Source: Hoylesella marshii DSM 16973 = JCM 13450
GTDB lineage: Bacteria; Bacteroidota; Bacteroidia; Bacteroidales; Bacteroidaceae
Direction of reading: 5' to 3'
Length of the DNA: 33,141 bases
NCBI RefSeq assembly: GCF_000146675.1
Contig: NZ_GL397214.1
Coordinates: forward strand, 968,040-1,001,180
The notes beneath the pieces are model-generated. The model ran no database searches. It saw only the letters and a program-made list of their open reading frames with translations, and was not told where the DNA came from. Positions 24,939 to 32,769 of the stretch are shown here, in pieces (positions within the stretch are counted from its first letter, which is position 1; each line of letters starts with the position of its first letter). A program made the position numbers and the translations under genes.

Positions 24939-26162
24939 ATGGCAAGAAGCACATTCAAGGTGCTGTTCTATGTGAACGGCAGCAAGGAGAAAAACGGTAT
25001 CGTCCCCATCATGGGACGTGTTACAATCAACGGCACGGTGGCACAGTTCAGCTGCAAGCGCACCATTCCGAAGGAACTTTGGGACGTGAAGGGCAACAGG
25101 GCTAAAGGCAAGAGCAAGGAAGCCATCGCCACCAATCTCTCGCTCGACAACATCAAGGCGCAAATCATCAAGCACTACCAACGGCTTTCCGACCGTGAGG
25201 CGTTCGTCACGGCAGAGATGGTGCGCAATGCCTATCAGGGGCTGGGCAGCGAGTACGACACCCTGCTCAAATCCTTTGACAGGGACTGCGCCTCCCTACT
25301 CAAGCGTGTAGGCAAGGACAGGAGCATGGGAACATACAAGGTGATGCTCAGGGCAAGGAACAACACGGAAAAGTTTATCCGCTACAAGTACAACCGCAGC
25401 GATATGTCGATGCTCGAACTCACCCCCGACTTCATCAGGGACTTCGCCGTGTACCTCAGCACGGTGAAAGGAAACAGGAACGCCACTATCTGGCTGAACT
25501 GCATGTGGCTCAAGGGCGTGGTGATGCGTGCGCACTTCAACGGCAAGATACCCAGAAATCCGTTTGCTCAGTTCCATGTCAGTCCGAACACGAAGGAGCG
25601 TGAGTTCCTTACGGAGGACGAGCTGAAGACGCTGATGTCGCACGAGTTTGCCGACAGCCACTCCGCCTTCGTGCGTGACTTGTTCGTCTTCGCCTCCTTC
25701 ACCGCCCTTTCGTTCGTGGACTTGAAGGAACTCACCACCGATGAGATAGTGGAGGTGAACGGCGAGAAGTGGATAGTTGCGAAAAGACACAAGACGCATA
25801 TTCCGTTCCAAGTGAAACTGCTTGATGTCCCCCTGCAAATCATTGACAGATACAGACCGTTCCAGAAGGACAACTCTATATTCGGGGACATCAACTACTG
25901 GACGGTCTGCAAGAGGCTCAAGAAGGTCATGAGCGAGTGCGGCATCACAAAGGACATTTCCTTCCACTGCGCAAGGCACGGCTTTGCGACATTGGCACTC
26001 AGCAAGGGCATGCCCATCGAGAGCGTGAGCCGCGTACTCGGACACACGAACATCGTAACCACGCAACTCTATGCGAAAATAACCACCGAGAAACTCAACA
26101 CCGACCTCTCCATGCTCGGCAGCAAGCTCAACGCATCATTCGGCAAAATCAAAATGGCATGA
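24939..26162 (+). CDS. Tyrosine recombinase (IntDOT-like integrase)
   Basis: The 407-residue protein should catalyse integration and excision at the att sites. It has an N-terminal arm-binding region (about 1-80), a SAM-like core-binding domain (about 105-205) and a catalytic domain (about 225-395). Catalytic residues visible are the HxxR pair His343/Arg346 (FHCARHGFA), His369 (LGHTN) and nucleophile Tyr378 (TTQLYAK). The usual first arginine is replaced by Ser258 in FTALSFVDL, as known for IntDOT of CTnDOT. It is the first gene inside attL, and its stop overlaps the next gene. Confidence 0.93.
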   Translation: MARSTFKVLFYVNGSKEKNGIVPIMGRVTINGTVAQFSCKRTIPKELWDVKGNRAKGKSKEAIATNLSLDNIKAQIIKHYQRLSDREAFVTAEMVRNAYQGLGSEYDTLLKSFDRDCASLLKRVGKDRSMGTYKVMLRARNNTEKFIRYKYNRSDMSMLELTPDFIRDFAVYLSTVKGNRNATIWLNCMWLKGVVMRAHFNGKIPRNPFAQFHVSPNTKEREFLTEDELKTLMSHEFADSHSAFVRDLFVFASFTALSFVDLKELTTDEIVEVNGEKWIVAKRHKTHIPFQVKLLDVPLQIIDRYRPFQKDNSIFGDINYWTVCKRLKKVMSECGITKDISFHCARHGFATLALSKGMPIESVSRVLGHTNIVTTQLYAKITTEKLNTDLSMLGSKLNASFGKIKMA

Positions 26163-26548
26163 CAATGAAAGGAGAAGACATAAACGGCAATGCCCGTCGG
26201 ATAATCACGATGGACGAACACGGGAACATCACCGTACCCAAAAGGGAAATATGGATGGGCGAGTATGAGATTGCCGACCTGTTTGGCGTGTTCGGGCATA
26301 CTATCCGCACGCAGGTCAAGGAAATATACAAGTCTGGGCTGCTGCATCCCTGCACGGCAGAGAGGAACATCAAGATAGCGGAGGGGCACTGGCTTGATGC
26401 GTACAGCCTTGAAATGGTCATAGCCCTTGCGTTCCGCATCAAGTCGCAAAGGGCAAAAAGGCTTCGGAAGCATGTCGTCGCAATGCTGACCGAACGGCAC
26501 GAAAGGTTTGTCATGCTCCTTCCTGCACGGGCAGGCAGTCCCTGCTGA
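26159..26548 (+). CDS. RhuM-like DNA-binding protein, possible directionality factor
   Basis: From the ATG at 26159 the product has 129 residues. An alternative start is ATG 26165. The stretch IWMGEYEIADLFGVFGHTIR is a helix-turn-helix resembling the N-terminal domain of RhuM-family proteins. A second conserved-looking block (DAYSLEMVIALAFRIKSQRA) matches the RhuM pattern of a tyrosine-rich then RxxS-RA segment. The RhuM C-terminus is missing, so it is a short form. Its ATG overlaps the integrase stop (ATGA), so the two are translated together, which suits a regulator or excision factor. That role is inference. Confidence 0.7.
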   Translation: MTMKGEDINGNARRIITMDEHGNITVPKREIWMGEYEIADLFGVFGHTIRTQVKEIYKSGLLHPCTAERNIKIAEGHWLDAYSLEMVIALAFRIKSQRAKRLRKHVVAMLTERHERFVMLLPARAGSPC

Positions 26549-26571
26549 AACACCTTGACAGAGGTTTATAG

Positions 26572-26615
26572 AGGTTTATCCCCATCGACACAAGGGGATA
26601 AACCTTTTTCTTTTT
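26572..26615 (+). terminator. Intrinsic terminator after the integrase pair
   Basis: AGGTTTATCCCC (26572-26583) pairs perfectly with GGGGATAAACCT (26594-26605), with a 10-nt loop and a T-rich tail (TTTTCTTTTT). It separates int and the RhuM-like gene from the replication/mobilization genes. Confidence 0.93.
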
Positions 26616-26968
26616 GGGTGGTTGAAGGGCAGGGATAATAGTCAGGAACGAGTCGTATAGGACTGCCGGGAAAAGAAAAACATACCGAACACAACTTCTT
26701 TTATTTTGATGAATTGATGAATATTGATATAATATGATTGAATATCAAGCGATTGCAGGTTCATCAACATATCATCAGACGCTTGCGAACGATGAAAGAA
26801 AAAGGGATTTTCCCTTTTTCAGCAACCCTCGACAAATCCTACCAAATTATCCTCCTATTCCCTCAAATCTTGCTCTGCACCTCCCAGCTTCCCCTGTTTT
26901 TATTCCGTTCCGTTTTTCTTTCACCGTTCCGCGCCATTCTTCACAAGTAGTTTTCGGAACGATGTCCG
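26616..26968. other. Gene-free AT-rich region upstream of the primase gene
   Basis: No gene is seen. The region is AT-rich and contains TGATGAATTGATGAA (26707-26721), which recurs inverted at 28357-28371 past the primase gene, and nearby ATCAAC/ATCATCAG motifs. An origin-like or regulatory role is possible but unproven. Short frames here have no family resemblance. Confidence 0.4.
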
Positions 26969-26976
26969 TAACTTTG
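26969..26976 (+). promoter_or_regulatory. -7 element of the primase/helicase gene
   Basis: TAACTTTG matches TAnnTTTG 38 bp before the ATG at 27014. The ATG at 26981 would sit on the expected transcription start, which argues for 27014 as the real start. Confidence 0.55.
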
Positions 26977-27013
26977 CACGATGCTATATATCAATCATTT
27001 AAGCAAGAAAGAA

Positions 27014-28261
27014 ATGGATAAGAAAAACAATGACGGGCTGCTGGAAGATATGCCCGAAAAAAGAAAAAAGGACGGGGCTTTCGTCCGTGTGGGCACAACG
27101 CTCTACAAACTTGCAGACATGCCTCTCATCGGAGGTGGTTTTGTAAGGAAGCGCATCGTATGGAACAACGAGACGCTCCGTCAGGACTACGGCAGGGACT
27201 ATTTGGCGACCGTCCCGAAGTATGACGGTTTCTGTACCGTCCCCGACCATGTGAATTATCAGCCCGTAGTAGGCAGTTTCCTCAACCTCTACGAGCCGAC
27301 GGGACATCAGCCGAAGCAAGGCGTGTTCCCCCATATCAAGGCATTGGCAAGGCACATCTTCGGGGAGCAGTACGAACTTGGCATGGACTACCTGCAACTG
27401 CTCTACCTGCATCCCATAGAGAAACTGCCCATCCTGCTGCTCGTATCAGAGGAACGCAACACGGGCAAGAGCACATTCCTCAACTTCCTCAAAGCCCTAT
27501 TCGGCGGCAATGTAACCTTCAACACCAACGAGGACTTCCGAAGTCAGTTCAACTCGGACTGGGCAGGGAAACTGCTCATCCTCGTGGACGAGGTGCTTCT
27601 CGACCGCAGGGAGGACAGCGAGCGGCTCAAGAACCTCAGCACCACCCTTTCCTACAAGGTGGAGGCGAAGGGCAAGGACAGGGACGAGATTTCATTCTTC
27701 GCCAAGTTCGTACTATGCTCCAACAACGAACGTCTGCCCGTCATAATCGACACAGGAGAGACACGCTATTGGGTGAGGAAGGTGGGGAGGATAGAAAAGG
27801 ATGACACGGACTTCCTGCAAAGGGTAAAGGAGGAAATACCCGCCTTCCTCTATTTTCTCCAGCACCGCACGCTCTCCACGAAGAAAGAGAGCCGCATGTG
27901 GTTCAGTCCCGAACTCATCCACACGCAAGCCCTGATCAGGATTATACGGAGCAACCGCAACAGGACGGAAGTGGAGATGGCGGAAACCTGCCTTGAAGTC
28001 ATGGACTGCATGAAAGCGGACGCTTTCTCCTTCTGCATCAACGACATGCTCCTTCTGCTGAACTGCGCAGGCTGCAGGACGGACAGGACGCAGGTAAGGC
28101 GTATCGTGCAGGATATATGGAAACTCACTCCTGCCGAAAACACGCTCACCTATACGACCTGCCAGCCGAGCTATGACAACATGCGCCCATATACGGAGAT
28201 TAGGCGCACGGGGCGTTTCTACACCATCGGCAGGAAGCAGTTGGAGGAAATGCAGGGATAG
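27014..28261 (+). CDS. Primase/helicase-like ATPase (DUF5906/SF3 type)
   Basis: The 415-residue protein has a P-loop ATPase core. Walker A is SEERNTGKST at 145-154, Walker B LLILVDE at 187-193 and a sensor strand VLCSNNE at 233-239, as in the SF3-like helicase domain often joined to phage and mobile-element primases (DUF5906). No primase catalytic domain or zinc finger is seen at the N-terminus, so this is a helicase half or stand-alone form. It may support replication of the excised circle. The next ORF starts 11 bp after its stop. Confidence 0.8.
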   Translation: MDKKNNDGLLEDMPEKRKKDGAFVRVGTTLYKLADMPLIGGGFVRKRIVWNNETLRQDYGRDYLATVPKYDGFCTVPDHVNYQPVVGSFLNLYEPTGHQPKQGVFPHIKALARHIFGEQYELGMDYLQLLYLHPIEKLPILLLVSEERNTGKSTFLNFLKALFGGNVTFNTNEDFRSQFNSDWAGKLLILVDEVLLDRREDSERLKNLSTTLSYKVEAKGKDRDEISFFAKFVLCSNNERLPVIIDTGETRYWVRKVGRIEKDDTDFLQRVKEEIPAFLYFLQHRTLSTKKESRMWFSPELIHTQALIRIIRSNRNRTEVEMAETCLEVMDCMKADAFSFCINDMLLLLNCAGCRTDRTQVRRIVQDIWKLTPAENTLTYTTCQPSYDNMRPYTEIRRTGRFYTIGRKQLEEMQG

Positions 28262-28272
28262 AGGAATCGGAA

Positions 28273-28689
28273 ATGATGAAACTCCACTTTGACAAGCGGC
28301 TTGATGAGGGCATGATGAAAGCATATTCTGTTGATTTCCAGATTATTGGAACGACATTCATCAATTCATCAGAATTTTCATCACTCCGACTTCGGTGGGA
28401 AACGGCAGTGGCATTACAGGCTGAAACGGAACAGGCAAGACACGCTGATATAAGCAACAGAAAAAGGCAGTCACGGCAAGCCGTGCATTCTGTATTTCCA
28501 AGCATGCAGGGTATTCAGATATTCGGGTGCAGTCCAAGTATGCCTTCGGAGAAACAAGTCCAATCGGCAGCACCGATGGAGAAACCGTGGGGACTTCAGG
28601 TTATAAGGGAAAGAAGTGGCAGGGGCAAATGCCCACGTGGTAAGCACGGTACGGATATTTTCAAAAGAGAAAATACCGTAGCTTATTAG
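28273..28689 (+). CDS. Hypothetical protein overlapping the oriT region
   Basis: The frame of 138 codons starts ATGATG 11 bp after the primase stop, with GAGGAATCGGA as a possible ribosome site. The first half (..YSVDFQIIGTTFINSSEFSSLRLRWE..) has a plausible protein composition. The second half is rich in G, P, S and charged residues and overlaps two hairpins (28650-28680 and 28681 onward), so the C-terminal part may be open only by chance. No family is recognised. Confidence 0.45.
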   Translation: MMKLHFDKRLDEGMMKAYSVDFQIIGTTFINSSEFSSLRLRWETAVALQAETEQARHADISNRKRQSRQAVHSVFPSMQGIQIFGCSPSMPSEKQVQSAAPMEKPWGLQVIRERSGRGKCPRGKHGTDIFKRENTVAY

Positions 28690-28785
28690 GGGATTTTCTT
28701 AACGCTTCACTCCGTGTCCGCTAAAAATCCTCCAATAAGCCAACAGGGTTGCACCCCTCTGGACACCCCTGCCGAGCCTGTCGGC
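28623..28785 (+). other. Candidate oriT: cluster of hairpins upstream of the relaxase gene
   Basis: In 163 bp there are GGGC-AAAT-GCCC (28623-28634), a near-perfect 11-12-bp stem TACGGATATTTT / AAAATACCGTA (28650-28680), a 17-18-bp imperfect inverted repeat (28681-28697 with 28723-28740), a short AGGG/CCCT hairpin (28745-28759) and GCCGA-GCCTG-TCGGC (28771-28785). Such hairpin clusters next to MobV genes mark transfer origins. The nick site cannot be placed from sequence alone. Confidence 0.6.
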
Positions 28786-28885
28786 ATGAAGGAACGGGCA
28801 AGCCGAAACACATTTCATTTTTCTTCTCACCGATAAAATCAGGAATATAAAAGACAAAAGACGACAACTATAAAACGATAACATC

Positions 28886-30247
28886 ATGGGATATTGTGTA
28901 TTGCATTTGGAAAAGGCAAAGGGAGCTGACAGCGGAATGTCGGCACATATCGAGCGCACCATTGTGCCAAAGAACACAGACCCAACGAGGACGCATCTAA
29001 ACCGTGAGTTAATAATGTTTCCCGACGGCGTGTGCAACCGCACGTTAGCCATACGCCACCGCCTTGACACGGCGGGACTGAAACGTAAGATTGGAAAGAA
29101 CCAAGTGCAGGCAATACGAATTGTATTGAGCGGCACACACGAGGACATGGCACGCGTGGAGGGTGAGGGCAAACTCGATGAGTGGTGTGCGGACAATGTA
29201 AAATGGTTGAGGGAAACCTATGGAGCAGATAATCTTGTTTCAGCAGTCTTGCACATGGACGAGGAAACACCGCATATCCATGCCACTATCGTGCCGATAG
29301 TACAGGGAGAACGTAGGAAGCAGAAAAAGGAAGAAAATGTGAAGCGCAAGTACAAGGTAAAAGCACCTGCCCCACGCCTGTGTGCAGATGAAGTGATGAG
29401 CCGTGCCAGCCTTATCAGGTATCAGGACACCTACGCCGAACACATGGAGAAGTACGGGCTGAAAAGAGGTGTAAGAGGGTCTCTCGCCAAGCACCTCTCC
29501 ACACACGAGTATTACCGCAGCCTCATCACGCAGGGCGAGGACATACAGGCGAACATTGCCACCCTGCTGTCAAGAGAGACAGAGGCAAGTCGAATCATTG
29601 CAGAGGCAGAGCAAGCTAAGCAGGAACTCGCACGCATCAAGGCGGAGACAAAGACGGTGGAACTGAAGAACTCCGCTGCCAGGACTGCCACCGCAGCACT
29701 CAACGGAATTGGTTCTCTTTTGGGAAGCAACAAGATGAGCAGGCTCGAAAGCGAGAACAGGCAGTTGCACGGTGAGGTGGCAGAACTGAAAGAGAACATT
29801 GGACAGATGCGCATGGATATGCAGAATATGAAAGACAGCCACACCGCAGAGCGATTGCGAGCATCGGAGCAGCATCAGCGAGAAATCGGCAATCTCAGGC
29901 GCATCGTCGACAAGGCGAAGGAGTGGTTTCCCATGCTTGCCGAGTTTCTCAAGATAGAAAGGCTTTGCCGTTCGGTTGGATTGTCCGAGAAATACACGGA
30001 CGAACTCTTGCAAGGCAAAGTTCTCGTTGTTACGGGAAAACTGCGGTCGGAGGAATACAGGCGTTCGTTCGCCGCTGAGAAGGTTCGTTTGCAGGTGGGT
30101 AGGACGGAGAAGGAAGGCAAGACCATACTCGACCTGCTTGTGGATAGAGTGCCGATTGCCGCATGGTTCAAGGGGCAGTGGGAGAAAATCAGACAGACGT
30201 CCATCCTTTCCTCAAAAGAAAACAGGAGCAAGGGAGTCAGGCTGTAA
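28886..30247 (+). CDS. MobV-family relaxase (Mob_Pre)
   Basis: The 453-residue protein nicks one strand at oriT and pilots it during mobilization. The catalytic metal-binding motif HxDExxPHxH is at residues 123-132 (HMDEETPHIH), in the MobV/Pre arrangement with the N-terminal block HIERTIVPKNTDPTRTHLN. A long coiled coil with heptad-like E/K/L repeats follows (about 210-330), as in other MobV proteins. The start at 28886 is the first ATG after the hairpin cluster. It is the last gene of the plus-strand module. Confidence 0.93.
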   Translation: MGYCVLHLEKAKGADSGMSAHIERTIVPKNTDPTRTHLNRELIMFPDGVCNRTLAIRHRLDTAGLKRKIGKNQVQAIRIVLSGTHEDMARVEGEGKLDEWCADNVKWLRETYGADNLVSAVLHMDEETPHIHATIVPIVQGERRKQKKEENVKRKYKVKAPAPRLCADEVMSRASLIRYQDTYAEHMEKYGLKRGVRGSLAKHLSTHEYYRSLITQGEDIQANIATLLSRETEASRIIAEAEQAKQELARIKAETKTVELKNSAARTATAALNGIGSLLGSNKMSRLESENRQLHGEVAELKENIGQMRMDMQNMKDSHTAERLRASEQHQREIGNLRRIVDKAKEWFPMLAEFLKIERLCRSVGLSEKYTDELLQGKVLVVTGKLRSEEYRRSFAAEKVRLQVGRTEKEGKTILDLLVDRVPIAAWFKGQWEKIRQTSILSSKENRSKGVRL

Positions 30248-30280
30248 CCATGTCTCCGCATGCTCCTTGTTTTCTGCATC

Positions 30281-31072
30281 TCATTCCATGACCTTTTCAG
30301 GCAAGGTTGCTTCCTTATAAGATATTTCCGCCATGATATGCTCTTCCATGTCATGCTCGTCAAGAAAGACAGGATAGATGAATTTCTCTTCATCCGGAAG
30401 TAGGCCGAGCTTTCCTAATTTCCCAAGCCTTTCCAAAGCCTCTTTCTTATTTTTCACTGTTAGGGTGAAATCACGGACAAACCCCTGTTTCTTGCTTTTC
30501 AGGCGCAAGTTCGTCGGAATGCCGCCTTTCATGACAATCTCATATACCCCCGAGAGAACGGCAGGCCCGACATGCCGATATACGGTAGGGGCGTAACGGC
30601 ACAGATAAAAAGAATGCGCTGCGTTCTGGACAAGGAAAAGTCCCGAAACTCCGCTTCCTATTGACCATACAGGGTCTGAGCCTTCGTGAATTTCCAGTAA
30701 CAGATAAGGCGGGAGGACTTTAACGGTCAGTTGCTGTCTTTCCTTTGTGAGGTTGTCGGTCAGTGAGACCTGAAATTCTCCCACTTGCAGGGCTTGGATT
30801 GAAAGAACACCTACATGCCCTGCCTGTTCGGGAGTTCTCGCATAGGCAATTCTAGCATAGTCCTTAAACGCATTGGAATTGCTTATCTGCAAGTCTCCAC
30901 TGCCACTCGTGATGAACACACGGAGCGTAGAGCCTTGCATGATTTCCCTATAAGGTTTATCCAATTGAAAAGTCAACTTCTTATCCTCATCAGAAGAGGT
31001 GCAACTTATTATAAATGCAAACAAAAGGCAGGCCAAAGAGAATCTAAAATATCTGCCCATAATAACTGTCAA
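30281..31072 (-). CDS. Cargo lipoprotein next to a C10 protease
   Basis: The product is 263 residues from 31072, or 259 from the ATG at 31060. It has a type II signal peptide with lipobox FIISC before TSSDEDK. The mature part starts with a beta-sandwich-like domain (..LRVFITSGSGDLQISNS.. ..VGVLSIQALQVGEFQVSLTDN..), similar in feel to BACON/Ig-type extracellular domains, and continues with a region of unknown type. It is only 29 bp past the protease stop on the same strand. A protease inhibitor, chaperone or surface partner is possible. None is shown by a motif. Confidence 0.75.
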   Translation of the reverse strand: MTVIMGRYFRFSLACLLFAFIISCTSSDEDKKLTFQLDKPYREIMQGSTLRVFITSGSGDLQISNSNAFKDYARIAYARTPEQAGHVGVLSIQALQVGEFQVSLTDNLTKERQQLTVKVLPPYLLLEIHEGSDPVWSIGSGVSGLFLVQNAAHSFYLCRYAPTVYRHVGPAVLSGVYEIVMKGGIPTNLRLKSKKQGFVRDFTLTVKNKKEALERLGKLGKLGLLPDEEKFIYPVFLDEHDMEEHIMAEISYKEATLPEKVME

Positions 31073-31101
31073 TCATTAGAAAGTGTGAAATGAATTTGGA
31101 A

Positions 31102-32490
31102 TTATTTCCTTTTTACCATCGGAAATAAGCGAAGTCTTTGATTATAATTTCCTTCTACCGGTCTTGTATCGAAAGAGAGTGAAGTCTCATTTCTGTCAAC
31201 CATATAGTATCCACTTGCATATCCTTTCCAACCAAAATTGGCATGAACATAGACATCGTGTGATTTTATCATTGCCTTTAGTTTTGTTGGGGTAGAACGC
31301 GTCCGTACCTGATAACCGTCTAAAATCCAGCAATGTCCCCCTTTCTTATTTCCAGAACTTCTTGTTTCGGAAGGCTCCTCATCTCCTGTTATCAACACAG
31401 GACAACCGCGGTCTAAAGATGCAATTATTATGGCCGCATCCATATCATATCCTTTATTTCTTTTTCCCAAATTAAAAGTTACTCCCATTGTTTCCAAATA
31501 TTTATGACTATTAGTCATGGAGGCACCGCCTGTTCCATCCATATTCCATTCTGTTTTGATGCCGTATGCAACATGCTTGCAAAGCAGTGCGACTTGGTGT
31601 TGAATATCATCATCCGTTAAGGCATCTATGCCTGCGCGTTCTTTTATTAAATTCCAATCTAAAGTATGACCATATACAGAAGACATCGCCTCATAATGTG
31701 CAACAATCTGGGCAATAGCCGTCCCCACACATCCAACAACCTTTGGAATATCATTATTAATATATCCAAGTTCATTATTGTAAGGCCTATTTTGTCCCCA
31801 TTCTGTACGCAACATGGGCTTAACTTCTTTTACCAAAATCCCCATTGTTGGTTCAGGTATCCATTGCCCACGAGTAAGAGGTGTTTGGACTACCTTTATT
31901 TTTTCTTTCACATCATGATATGTAATGTCATTTGTATGAAAAGCAGTTTTAAGTTTACATAATGTTTTATCATGAAGAGAGTCTCTAATAGCATTATAAT
32001 AACGCAATTTACTCTTGATGGCATTTTCTGCTTCCCTTACCATCAAAGCAACACTTTTATTTTGTGTTGTATCCGCTAAATTACCTTTTTCAGCGAATGC
32101 AATAACTGTTGCAAACCTCTCATCCCCAGCAACAAGAGCAAACCCTTCTTTTTCTGATAATTTTAACTGATATATAGGGATGGAAGAAACTGTGTCTTCT
32201 ACGCTTTTGGAAGAAATTCCACCAATATAGTACTTCTTTTCGATGATAGGGGATTGAGATATACTTCTTGTCGCTTGTTTCCCCGAAAAGTCTTTGACAA
32301 GAGTTATCGCTTGGTCCTCTGTTATTTCTTTTGGATGTTCAAACGCTATACTAATATACTCTTCTTGAGAAAGGTTTAAGAAACTGCTGTCTGTTGCTTC
32401 TTCAAAACTTTCTTGTGTAGTGCAGGAATACAAATTTATTAGCCCACAAGCAATAATTCCTAATACTGTAAATTTTCTCATTAATTCCAT
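31102..32490 (-). CDS. C10 (streptopain-like) cysteine protease, lipoprotein form
   Basis: The 462-residue product has a lipobox (LINLYSC) with lipidated Cys23, so the protein is probably anchored in the outer membrane or surface. A propeptide/Spi-like domain follows (about 30-190: SSFLNLSQEEYISIAFEHPK). In the catalytic domain are Cys254 in KVVGCVGTAIAQIV, His386 in GGHCWILDGY and the tryptophan motif HANFGWKG (Trp421). All active-site elements are intact. C10 proteases of Bacteroides and Prevotella (Bfp, interpain) act on host proteins. The start may be the later ATG at 32481. The lipoprotein gene follows on the same strand. Confidence 0.93.
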   Translation of the reverse strand: MELMRKFTVLGIIACGLINLYSCTTQESFEEATDSSFLNLSQEEYISIAFEHPKEITEDQAITLVKDFSGKQATRSISQSPIIEKKYYIGGISSKSVEDTVSSIPIYQLKLSEKEGFALVAGDERFATVIAFAEKGNLADTTQNKSVALMVREAENAIKSKLRYYNAIRDSLHDKTLCKLKTAFHTNDITYHDVKEKIKVVQTPLTRGQWIPEPTMGILVKEVKPMLRTEWGQNRPYNNELGYINNDIPKVVGCVGTAIAQIVAHYEAMSSVYGHTLDWNLIKERAGIDALTDDDIQHQVALLCKHVAYGIKTEWNMDGTGGASMTNSHKYLETMGVTFNLGKRNKGYDMDAAIIIASLDRGCPVLITGDEEPSETRSSGNKKGGHCWILDGYQVRTRSTPTKLKAMIKSHDVYVHANFGWKGYASGYYMVDRNETSLSFDTRPVEGNYNQRLRLFPMVKRK

Positions 32491-32518
32491 ATTAAATTAG
32501 ATTAGATAAGTTATTTTG

Positions 32519-32549
32519 CAAAGATAGGCAATTTTTATATTTAATACAA
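32519..32549 (-). promoter_or_regulatory. Promoter of the C10 protease operon
   Basis: On the minus strand TTG (32549-32547) is followed by 20 bp and TATCTTTG (32526-32519), a full consensus match 28 bp before the protease ATG. Confidence 0.75.
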
Positions 32550-32613
32550 TCCCCATTGTTGGGTATTTTACAACATTTCAAAGCATTTTGTACAAGTTTT
32601 GCCCTACGAATGT

Positions 32614-32644
32614 TTTGAGTTTTCCAAACATCTTACTATCTTTG
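32614..32644 (+). promoter_or_regulatory. Outward-facing promoter at the element's right end
   Basis: TTTG (32614-32617), 19 bp, then TATCTTTG (32637-32644), an exact consensus match on the plus strand with no gene downstream inside the element. It points through the right direct repeat. In the circular form it would lie about 230 bp upstream of the integrase ATG. Confidence 0.72.
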
Positions 32645-32694
32645 CTCACATAAAGAGTTCTTTGCAAGCAAAACAAAGCAGAACATAGCAAAAG

Positions 32695-32721
32695 GAACGG
32701 TTGCCAAATCGTTACCCGAAA
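32695..32721 (+). repeat. attR candidate: right copy of the 27-bp direct repeat
   Basis: Same orientation as 24774-24800, with 24 of 27 positions matching and CAAATCGTTACCCGAAA identical. It lies 205 bp past the start codon of the protease gene, and IS982-derived sequence begins just outside. The inner GGGTAAC arm found at the left copy is absent here, as expected if that arm belongs to the element. Confidence 0.78.
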
Positions 32722-32769
32722 ATCAACCAATCGCATGGAACACTCTTGTATAAAGGGTTGTCGCTTTCC

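Larger units (their letters stand above)
24774..32721. mobile_element. Integrative mobilizable element carrying a C10 protease
   Basis: Between the direct repeats lie, in order, a tyrosine integrase, a RhuM-like gene, a primase/helicase-like ATPase, a small ORF, a hairpin-rich candidate oriT, a MobV relaxase, and a minus-strand cargo pair (lipoprotein and C10 protease). No type IV secretion or coupling protein gene is present, so transfer would need a helper element. The chromosomal operon to its left ends with its own terminator. About 7.9 kb. Boundaries are inferred from the repeats and not from an empty site. Confidence 0.82.

Noticed and set aside
28273..28689. Toxin or antitoxin assignment for the small ORF
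   Set aside because: No motif or paired gene supports it. Left as hypothetical.
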